Below, piece after piece: positions 57,542 to 64,000 of a DNA stretch of 64,000 nt. The notes beneath the pieces were generated by a model that was not told the DNA's origin, did not search any database, and saw only the letters and a program-made list of their open reading frames with translations. A program made the translations under genes and the position numbers. The stretch is from Cellulosilyticum lentocellum DSM 5427 (lineage in GTDB: Bacteria > Bacillota > Clostridia > Lachnospirales > Cellulosilyticaceae): positions 4,183,001 to 4,247,000 of the forward strand of contig NC_015275.1 in assembly GCF_000178835.2 (NCBI RefSeq), read 5' to 3'. Each line of letters begins with the position of its first letter. Position 1 is the first letter of the stretch.

Positions 57542-59116
57542 TTATTTTTCTATGGCTTTAAGCCATTCATTGTATTGTGTTTTTACTTCATCTTTTAAGT
57601 AAGAACCATACCAGCTGTATTTATTTCTTCTTTCATAAGAAATGTCTTCCATGCTGTATTTTACAACACTATCTCTACCAGAGAATACTGGTTTAAAGGT
57701 ACTATCAATTTCATAGAAACGTGCCCAGATAGTTGATTTTGGATCATCTACAAGTACACGATTTGAACCAAATTCAAGGCTATAGTCTGTGATAGTTGTC
57801 ATTTTCTTGCCTTCGATTTTAACTTTATCAAGCCATGCCATACCTGCTTTAACTGCTTCAACTACTTCTTTGCTTGGATCTTCAAGTCTCATTAAGAATT
57901 GCATTACTCTTACACTTTCTTGTGTAGCAATAGATGGAATTTCATAAGCTCTACCGAAAGTAGGCTCAAGTGTTACTTCATCGTATTGAGAAGCCCATGC
58001 TGTCTTTACACCATCTACTTCAATTTGTAAATCTAAAATACATTGAATACCTTTATCGATGCATTTTTGAACTTCTGGAATTTTATCAGCGTATTCTTTT
58101 GTTACAAATTCATATCCTGGATCTGCTTGTACTACATCAAGTAAGAGTTCAAGTACATTGGCCATAGCATTATCATTAATAGTAATATTCTTAAAGTAAC
58201 CTGTAGCTACTGGGAAGTATTGTGCCCAACCACCATTATCATATTGACCATCTACTAAATAATTAAGGCCTTTCATAAAGCTTTCTGCATATTTTTTATT
58301 GCCTGTAGCTGTATATACTTTAGCTAAGTATCTCATTTGAGTAATCGTTGCATCATTATCAATTGTAGATTTAAGAAGTGTAGCTGATTGGTCTTTAATT
58401 GACTGTGTCATATCTACAGCATCTACTACCTTCATCCAACCACCATTGCTGTTTTGGAAAGCAACAATATTATCTGCTACTTTTTTAGCTGTTGTGCTGC
58501 CATATTCGCTGTCCTTTTTATTAAGCAAAGCGCCGAATGTCCAGTCTCCACCTGTTTTAAGGTCCTCTCCACCTTGTCTTGGTGTCATAATACAAGTAGC
58601 CACTAAACGACATCTTTTGCTATCCCAACTTACATTAGCATCTAAGCTTTCAAAAACGAATTTAACTGGTAAGTAAAGTGTCTTACCTCCATCTTCATTT
58701 GTTACAAGCTCTGGTGCGTATGGTGCTTTTAATGTTTTATTATCAAGTTTAGCTTCTGTCTCTCCTACCTTCATGGTAAGTGTTGTATCATTAAGCTTCA
58801 TTTTGATTTCGCCTGTTTTTTCATTATAGCTATAAGTAGCAGCAAGTTTTTCAAATATATCTCTTAAAGGTGCCATCATTGTATCAGCACTTGATTTGCC
58901 ATCTTTCATGATAGGTTTTAAAAGATACCCATAATCTAATTCATGGAATGCACCATTAACAGAAAAGTTTGGTTCTGTCTCAATAATAGCTACTGTTTTT
59001 ACTAATAATTCTTTAAAACTAATATTATCTGCATATAGAGGTGTTGTTACCGCTCCTGCTGTCATTGTCATTGCTAGCATAAGCATACAAGCTTTTCTTT
59101 TAAGTCCTAATTTCAT
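57542..59116 (-). CDS. Exported pectate lyase (PL10) with N-terminal copper-amine-oxidase-like domain
   Basis: Cleaves polygalacturonate by beta-elimination outside the cell. The 524-residue protein has a signal peptide (MLMLAMTMTAGAVTTPLYA, cleavage near residue 29) and AGGAGG. Residues about 50-175 form a copper-amine-oxidase-like domain (MMAPLRDIFEKLAATYSYNE, LYLPVKFVFESLDANVSWD). From about 200 the PL10 catalytic domain: NIVAFQNSNGGWMK, TIDNDATITQMRYLA, YDNGGWAQYFP, ITINDNAMANVLELL, and WASQYD with DRVLVDD-like end segments. The catalytic Asp/Arg set cannot be fully assigned by eye. Products would feed kdgK and eda. Confidence 0.9.
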   Translation of the reverse strand: MKLGLKRKACMLMLAMTMTAGAVTTPLYADNISFKELLVKTVAIIETEPNFSVNGAFHELDYGYLLKPIMKDGKSSADTMMAPLRDIFEKLAATYSYNEKTGEIKMKLNDTTLTMKVGETEAKLDNKTLKAPYAPELVTNEDGGKTLYLPVKFVFESLDANVSWDSKRCRLVATCIMTPRQGGEDLKTGGDWTFGALLNKKDSEYGSTTAKKVADNIVAFQNSNGGWMKVVDAVDMTQSIKDQSATLLKSTIDNDATITQMRYLAKVYTATGNKKYAESFMKGLNYLVDGQYDNGGWAQYFPVATGYFKNITINDNAMANVLELLLDVVQADPGYEFVTKEYADKIPEVQKCIDKGIQCILDLQIEVDGVKTAWASQYDEVTLEPTFGRAYEIPSIATQESVRVMQFLMRLEDPSKEVVEAVKAGMAWLDKVKIEGKKMTTITDYSLEFGSNRVLVDDPKSTIWARFYEIDSTFKPVFSGRDSVVKYSMEDISYERRNKYSWYGSYLKDEVKTQYNEWLKAIEK

Positions 59117-59275
59117 AAGTTATTCCTCCCATTTACTCGTGATACATTGATTATATATTAATATTACCTAAGCATCTGTACATTTTTTGATTATTTTAGT
59201 GCATTTTCTACATTTTTTGATATTGTCTACTTATCTTTCTTGAACTGCCTTTTTTTATACTCTCCTAATCTTAGT

Positions 59276-59317
59276 AAAATAGCGTCATTACACTTAATAG
59301 TGTAATGACGCTATTTT
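59276..59317. terminator. Bidirectional-looking terminator
   Basis: Perfect 19-base arms (59276-59294, 59299-59317) with a 4-base loop, directly at the stop of the small membrane protein gene (59322, minus strand). Confidence 0.82.
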
Positions 59318-59321
59318 AGTC

Positions 59322-59681
59322 TTATCTTTTACTTTTTATATACTTCTTAAGTTTTCTATTAACAAGATCTAATAATTCTCCAATCATTAAAAACATAAAC
59401 AAACCAGGGTATTTAAAGAATGCATAAATGAATATTCCGATCTGAGAAAACGTTAACACAAAAATAACAAATACCATTTTTCCCGAAACCTTTTCTGGAT
59501 CTACATTCCCCACGTACTCATCTAGCTCTTCATCATATTGAAAAGATATCAATCTTTCCAGAATAAAAAATACAAAAAATAATTCACTTCCTCTACCAAA
59601 GGTTACTATATACATCGCATAAATAATGATATATGTCAGCATTATTATCTCTATGGGAAATCTATTTTCTGCTTCTTTCAT
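59322..59681 (-). CDS. Small membrane protein of unknown function
   Basis: The 119-residue protein has hydrophobic segments near residues 8-25, 33-45, 68-85 and 88-105, and a basic tail (NRKLKKYIKSKR). An acidic loop (QYDEELDEYVGNVDPEKVSG) sits in the middle. No family was recognised. The ribosome site AGGAG is at normal spacing; it is a single gene with its own terminator, next to a DnaA-box cluster. Confidence 0.65.
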   Translation of the reverse strand: MKEAENRFPIEIIMLTYIIIYAMYIVTFGRGSELFFVFFILERLISFQYDEELDEYVGNVDPEKVSGKMVFVIFVLTFSQIGIFIYAFFKYPGLFMFLMIGELLDLVNRKLKKYIKSKR

Positions 59682-59772
59682 TTGCTTCTCCTATTTCTAT
59701 CCTACATTTATTTATTCTAAAAAATAATTATAAAACTTCTATATGTAATTTATATTAACATACTTATCCCGA

Positions 59773-59893
59773 TTATTCACATTTTCTTCATCAACAAATT
59801 ATCCACATTTTTCAACAACTTTTTTACGGCATTTATTAATTTTATTTATACTTATCCACACTTTTATGTAATCTATCAACATTTTGTGAATAA
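59773..59893. promoter_or_regulatory. Cluster of DnaA boxes
   Basis: Perfect TTATCCACA at 59799-59807 and 59852-59860, one-mismatch TTATTCACA at 59773-59781 and, inverted, at 59885-59893. All are in 121 bases of the 315-base gap 59682-59996, which is very AT-rich. No dnaA or dnaN gene is adjacent, so this is more likely a DnaA-titration or DnaA-regulated site than the origin. Confidence 0.6.
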
Positions 59894-59935
59894 CTTTTTT
59901 GTTATTGGGGATTATAATTATTTTTTATTAAATTT

Positions 59936-59977
59936 TAATAGGAGTACTATAACCTAATTGTTATAGTACTCCTATTA
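59936..59977. terminator. Terminator of the YibE/F gene
   Basis: Perfect 18-base arms (59936-59953, 59960-59977), 6-base loop, 20 bases past the stop. Confidence 0.82.
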
Positions 59978-59996
59978 ATAGATTTTATTCTCCATT

Positions 59997-61121
59997 TTAA
60001 TGCTTTTTATATCTTAAACTACAAATGAAAGCCGTAATAGGAGATACAATGACAAGGCCTAAACACCCTACTAAAGTATGCAAAATCTCTGAAGCCATTG
60101 ATTGTCCATTAAGAATACTTACCATAGGGGTACCTTGTGCCATATAAACCATCATTATTGTTATAAAGCTTCCCATATAAGCTAATAACAGCGTGGTTGT
60201 TTGTGAACCCACTACAGAGCGTCCAATGTTTAAACCTGACAATAAAATCTCTTTTCTCGAAATAGTAGGTTTTTTATCCACTACTTCTTCTATAGCTGCC
60301 GAAATATCTACAGATAAATCCACTAGAGCCCCTGAACAAGATAAATAAATAGCAGCTTGATAAATCTTAGTTAAGTCTAAGTGTTGATAACCTGAATATA
60401 ATAAGGATTCTGACCAAGGCATTACACCCCCATGGATTCTAAATAAGTTACCAAAAGCAATCGCCATTAAACAGGTCATTATAGAGGCAATACTCATACC
60501 TAATATGGCGCAGTAGGCTTTCTCTGTAAAACCAGCTACTAATAATAATGTAATAACAGCCATAGTCACTCCTATAACGAGCCCTAGAACCATAGGATTA
60601 TAACCATTTAATAAACCAGGCACTAATACCTTCCACATACATAAAAGGCTAACAACAAAAGAAATGATCGTTCTTACCCCAGTTTTACCTGAAAATAAAA
60701 TAAGGGCCCCCATAAATAAGAAAACTAATAACCACTCTAAATTCAAACGGTAATAATCTAATACATTAGCATCTAATACCTGACCATCTTCTGTTTTTTC
60801 TATAAGTGCTAGTGCTTTATCCCCTTTTGCAAATAGTTTATCAACCTCTAATCTACCTGATAATAAGTTGGCAGCTTCGATCTGACTTCCTTTAAAGGTT
60901 CCCTCTAATACCTCTACAAGACATACTTGACTTCCTAATTTTAAAATCCCACTATTATAAATACCACTTTCATTGGTCTCTAAAATCTTTACCTTTACAT
61001 GCTCTGCATTGGTATAAATTTGCTTTTCAAAACCGGTTGGTAACATTAATAAAATAATAATTACCACTATGCACACTAAGGAAAAAATAACTTCCTTATC
61101 TCTCATTTTCTGTAACAGCAT
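59997..61121 (-). CDS. YibE/F-family membrane protein
   Basis: The 374-residue protein has an N-terminal membrane segment (residues about 12-28), an external beta-rich portion to about 125 (VKVKILETNESGIY), and then seven to eight membrane segments. The family signature is seen in VDLSVDISAAIEEVVDKKP, and in LNIGRSVVGSQTTTLLLAYMG. YibE/F proteins are multi-pass membrane proteins of unknown function in Firmicutes. AGAGGAAAT is the ribosome site. Located between the DnaA-box cluster and phoA with its own terminator. Confidence 0.85.
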   Translation of the reverse strand: MLLQKMRDKEVIFSLVCIVVIIILLMLPTGFEKQIYTNAEHVKVKILETNESGIYNSGILKLGSQVCLVEVLEGTFKGSQIEAANLLSGRLEVDKLFAKGDKALALIEKTEDGQVLDANVLDYYRLNLEWLLVFLFMGALILFSGKTGVRTIISFVVSLLCMWKVLVPGLLNGYNPMVLGLVIGVTMAVITLLLVAGFTEKAYCAILGMSIASIMTCLMAIAFGNLFRIHGGVMPWSESLLYSGYQHLDLTKIYQAAIYLSCSGALVDLSVDISAAIEEVVDKKPTISRKEILLSGLNIGRSVVGSQTTTLLLAYMGSFITIMMVYMAQGTPMVSILNGQSMASEILHTLVGCLGLVIVSPITAFICSLRYKKH

Positions 61122-61150
61122 TCTAATTTCCTCTTTCTAGCTAAAAATAG

Positions 61151-61195
61151 AGTGCCTTACTAAAATCGGTGTTCACCTCATTTCAGCAAGGCACT
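61151..61195 (-). terminator. phoA terminator
   Basis: 16-base arms (61151-61166, 61180-61195) with two G-U-compatible mismatches, 34 bases past the stop, U-rich on the minus strand. Confidence 0.7.
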
Positions 61196-61229
61196 TATCA
61201 TATGAAAGGTTTGCTACACTTGTGAATCT

Positions 61230-62753
61230 CTATTTTAATTCACAAAGAGCAACTAACTTATTGAAAATGTCTGTATTATCATAAGCACCACTAAAGAGTT
61301 CAGCACCTTCACCCATTGCATAAACTGGAACAGGTACACCTGTATGTGCGTAAGAGGTCCAACCAATACCTGCTTTATTATTTAAGATATGTGTGAGTGT
61401 CACAGTAAGTGGCTCATAGCCACCATATAAAATGCCTGTTTCTTGATTATTAGTGCGCTCACTGCTATCTTTCATGGTTTGAGCAAAGGCATCTTTTAAT
61501 TTGTTATATTCATACTCAGTTAATACTAATGCTGAATCCTTAGCTGATGCAGCATTACTTGGGCTCACCAAACCAAAGTGCTTTTTAATAAGAGGAAGTA
61601 CATCTTCGATTTTGGCCTTATCTGCTGTAGTCCCTTTTTTGTACTCTGCAAGTAATTCATCAAAAGCTACATAACTCATATCCTGATTAGCTAAGAGGTT
61701 AAATGCCGTATTATAGCCTGTTGTAGAATATCCAATAGTCATACCGCCTGTTTCATGATCCCCTGTTACAATAATAAGTGTTTCCTCTGGATGCTTTTTA
61801 GCAAAATCAACTGCTACCCCAATAGCTTCATCTAATGCAATAACATCTTGAATATTAGATCTGGCATCATTAGCATGACCTGCCCAGTCAATCTTGCCTC
61901 CTTCTACCATCATGAAGAAACCATCTTCATTATCTAAAACATCAATTCCTTTTTCAACAAAATCCTTTAATCTAATACTATCCTTACTAGCATCTAAGTC
62001 ATAGCTCATAGCCTGTGAGTCTTGAAGCTCTGGATTAATAGCATATACTTTACCTGACTCACTATTAAGTGAAAGAATTTCTTCCTTTGTATCTACAATG
62101 TTGTATCCTTTCTCTTCAATAATTTCAAATGCGCTTTTTTGATCACCATTTTTACCATTTGGCTGTACTAATGAACCACCCGCAAAATAATCAAAATTAC
62201 TATCTGCTAACTGGAGTGCGATATCATACATATCCTTTCTAGATACTGCATGTGCATAAAAAGCTGCTGGTGTTGCATGATCTATAGATACACTACTTAC
62301 TATCCCTATTTTATATCCTTCTTTTTTAAGCTTTTCTGTAATACTTTCTGGTTTGGTTTGCTTATCTGCATTGTAACCAATTACACCACTATGTGTTTTA
62401 ACACCGCTAGAAATAGCTGTTGCTGTAGAAGCTGAATCTGGGGCGAAAGATGTAGAGTCTTGGGTTGTAGCTGATCCACATACTGGAAACTGGGATACTG
62501 CTAGCTTGCCTAAGTTAATACCACCTTTTTCAGTTACACCTTTATAGATTTGTGCAGAATTAACTTGTACATAAGACATACCATCCCCAATAAAATTAAA
62601 TATGTATTTAGGTTTTTTGTAAGTTTGCTCTTTAGCACTCTGTACAATATTAGTCGTATTAGCTCTAGCTGGCACTGCAATTGTCCCCACTGCTGTTATG
62701 CCTACAAGGGCTGTACATAAAATAGCTGTAAAAATCTTCTTTGAAAGTTTCAT
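61230..62753 (-). CDS. phoA: Alkaline phosphatase, exported
   Basis: Releases phosphate from monoesters outside the cell. The 507-residue protein has a signal peptide (AILCTALVGITAVGTIAVPA, cleavage near ARA-NT). The active site: metal Asp57 in FIGDGMSY, nucleophile Ser107 in APDSASTATAISSGVKT, DHATPAAFYAH, VEGGKIDWAGHANDA and VTGDHETGGMTIG, with a late SYAHTGVPVPVYA His. The ribosome site is AGGGGAAAT. No pst or pho regulator gene is nearby, and no obvious Pho box was found. Confidence 0.94.
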   Translation of the reverse strand: MKLSKKIFTAILCTALVGITAVGTIAVPARANTTNIVQSAKEQTYKKPKYIFNFIGDGMSYVQVNSAQIYKGVTEKGGINLGKLAVSQFPVCGSATTQDSTSFAPDSASTATAISSGVKTHSGVIGYNADKQTKPESITEKLKKEGYKIGIVSSVSIDHATPAAFYAHAVSRKDMYDIALQLADSNFDYFAGGSLVQPNGKNGDQKSAFEIIEEKGYNIVDTKEEILSLNSESGKVYAINPELQDSQAMSYDLDASKDSIRLKDFVEKGIDVLDNEDGFFMMVEGGKIDWAGHANDARSNIQDVIALDEAIGVAVDFAKKHPEETLIIVTGDHETGGMTIGYSTTGYNTAFNLLANQDMSYVAFDELLAEYKKGTTADKAKIEDVLPLIKKHFGLVSPSNAASAKDSALVLTEYEYNKLKDAFAQTMKDSSERTNNQETGILYGGYEPLTVTLTHILNNKAGIGWTSYAHTGVPVPVYAMGEGAELFSGAYDNTDIFNKLVALCELK

Positions 62754-62854
62754 TCTTATTTCCCCTTTACTATTTGCTTTATTTCATGCGTTTAGTATAA
62801 AAGGGAGATATTAAATCGGAGTTTGTTCTTTATTAGATTTAAGTTAACTCCTTG

Positions 62855-63979
62855 TTAAATCCTTCTTCTTTTCTTTTTTTCCTTTTGAGTGTACATCATA
62901 CTGTCTACATACTTTAAAAATTCTTCTACACATTTATAATCACTATTGTAACTATCCATGCCATAACTAAACTTCAAGTCATAGACTTTACCGCTACTAG
63001 CATTATAAACTTTTACCCGTTCTTTAAATCTCTCCATGTATTTTATCATCTGTTTCTTATTTTGCTGCTCGCTTAAAATAAGGAATTCATCCCCACCCAT
63101 TCTAAAAATACGGTGCTTATAAGGAAAACTACCTCTTAGAATTTGAGAGAAATTTTTCAGAGCCTCATCACCTTCTTGATGTCCATATCGATCATTAATT
63201 ATCTTAAAATCATCCAGATCTATATTAATAGCTGTTAAAGTTAATTTTTGTTTCCTTGCTAATTTGGAAGTGTAACTTAAATAACTTTGTTTATTTTCCA
63301 CCATTGTGAGTGCATCATATTGAAGTCCATCTATAATGTTAAAAACATATGCACAAACTAATAAGCCACCTACTGTACTCCATATCGTTAAATAGTCTTC
63401 ACAAACAATTTGAACTCCTACAACCAAAGCGATAATAGTAAAATACATTAACCCCATAATGTACTTATAAGCTGTCAATCTTTTGTGATAGCGCCAGATA
63501 AGTAAAATGCCATAACCTAAATAAAATAGGGTAATTGTGGGAACTATCCAAAATAACTGACCTCTTATATAATCATTTTCCAAACTTACAGTTGCAATCC
63601 AGCCTGTCCTTATATTAATGAGGGTTAAAACAAAAAGGATAATAGCCGGAACGTAAATCCATCTATTACATTTTATTTTTGCTCGCAGGGCCTTTTGTAA
63701 CCAACATTCAAAATATAACACCCCTAGAAGTAAAAATACTGGCACTATAATAAATCCTAATATATTAACTATTAGATGAAGTACCCTAAAAGTAGATAAA
63801 TTCTTTGTATTAAAAATAACACTCCCTATCTCTAATAACATTATAAGTATATCGAGTCCTATTAAATACATAAACAATCTATTAATCAGCTCCGATTTAT
63901 CTAGTCTAAAAAAAGCATGTGCAATAATAATGCCTAAAATAAGTGATACTACAATATTAGTTTGTACTTGCCAAAACAT
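62855..63979 (-). CDS. Membrane diguanylate cyclase (GGDEF)
   Basis: The 374-residue protein has about seven hydrophobic N-terminal segments (residues 8-215), similar to 7TM-type input modules. The GGDEF domain spans about 225-374: LTAINIDLDDFKIINDRYGH, EGDEALKNFSQILR, FRMGGDEFLILS near residue 295 and FSYGMD near 345. An intact GGDEF signature predicts c-di-GMP synthesis. No RxxD inhibitory site is evident five residues before the signature (KHRIFRMGGDEF). The start uses GAGGGAGGGG. It ends with a Lys/Arg-rich tail. The gene is within 22 bases of the window edge. Confidence 0.9.
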   Translation of the reverse strand: MFWQVQTNIVVSLILGIIIAHAFFRLDKSELINRLFMYLIGLDILIMLLEIGSVIFNTKNLSTFRVLHLIVNILGFIIVPVFLLLGVLYFECWLQKALRAKIKCNRWIYVPAIILFVLTLINIRTGWIATVSLENDYIRGQLFWIVPTITLFYLGYGILLIWRYHKRLTAYKYIMGLMYFTIIALVVGVQIVCEDYLTIWSTVGGLLVCAYVFNIIDGLQYDALTMVENKQSYLSYTSKLARKQKLTLTAINIDLDDFKIINDRYGHQEGDEALKNFSQILRGSFPYKHRIFRMGGDEFLILSEQQNKKQMIKYMERFKERVKVYNASSGKVYDLKFSYGMDSYNSDYKCVEEFLKYVDSMMYTQKEKKKRRRI

Positions 63980-64000
63980 ATCGTTATAACCCCTCCCTCT

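Noticed and set aside
59773-59893. Chromosome origin of replication
   Set aside because: Only four boxes, no dnaA, dnaN, recF or rpmH nearby, and no distinct unwinding element beyond general AT richness.
1-64000. CRISPR arrays, tRNA or rRNA genes, prophage or complete insertion sequences
   Set aside because: No regularly spaced direct repeats with unique spacers, no cloverleaf with GGTTCGA-type arm, no rRNA segments and no phage or classical transposase genes were seen. The only mobile-element-type gene is the RAYT.

Overview
The window is low-GC, Gram-positive, endospore-forming DNA of clostridial type. Evidence: AGGAGG-type ribosome sites before nearly every gene, spoIIR, a GerA/GerB/GerC germination operon, SLH and copper-amine-oxidase-like surface proteins, and many plant-polysaccharide genes. 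A saccharolytic member of the Lachnospiraceae, perhaps Cellulosilyticum-like, fits best. That is inferred from gene content, not from a marker gene.

Layout. 1-7684: tandem minus-strand surface proteins sharing one signal peptide and a C-terminal copper-amine-oxidase-like domain; the first runs off the left edge. 8603-13858: a membrane-anchored polysaccharide deacetylase facing an SLH-protein/secreted-protein pair. 14098-17566: galU, a DUF1934 gene, ddl and spoIIR. 17664-18551: a REP-associated (RAYT-type) HUH transposase. 18640-22755: a germination operon. 22892-32624: a maltodextrin locus (two LacI regulators, binding protein, two permeases, malQ, glgP). 33112-35943: fruK-fruA. 36239-38296: a chemoreceptor. 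38300-40230: an unusual stretch with two compact GC-richer structured elements and a possible leader-peptide attenuator before a hydrolase. 40232-43684: cardiolipin synthase, esterase and intracellular subtilisin. 43867-47570: argC, a GH13 enzyme and an AraC regulator. 48676-53238: ketodeoxygluconate catabolism (two PfkB kinases, a KDPG aldolase fused to a VOC-like domain, a YheO-type regulator). 53313-57027: Nudix protein and a two-component system. 57542-63979: a PL10 pectate lyase, a small membrane protein, a DnaA-box cluster, a YibE/F protein, alkaline phosphatase and a diguanylate cyclase.

How the genes work together. The locus 22892-32624 imports maltodextrins and splits them with MalQ and GlgP; the GH13 enzyme at 44976 would feed it. 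Pectate lyase products would enter the ketodeoxygluconate branch through KdgK and Eda to pyruvate and glyceraldehyde-3-phosphate. The fructose PTS is an independent sugar input.

The strongest unexplained signal is a dispersed 12-base motif in two related forms, GGGACGGTTCTT (15 exact copies) and GGGACAGGTCTT (9 exact copies). It occurs singly, in tandem, as inverted pairs that act as terminators, and inside at least eight protein-coding genes, where it is translated in different frames without breaking the gene. The window also carries a RAYT gene, the enzyme class tied to REP elements elsewhere. The second signal is the 39822-40032 leader: promoter, ribosome site, 25-codon ORF, and a terminator whose 5' arm is complementary to the ORF. 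All calls were made by eye; no search or folding program was run.
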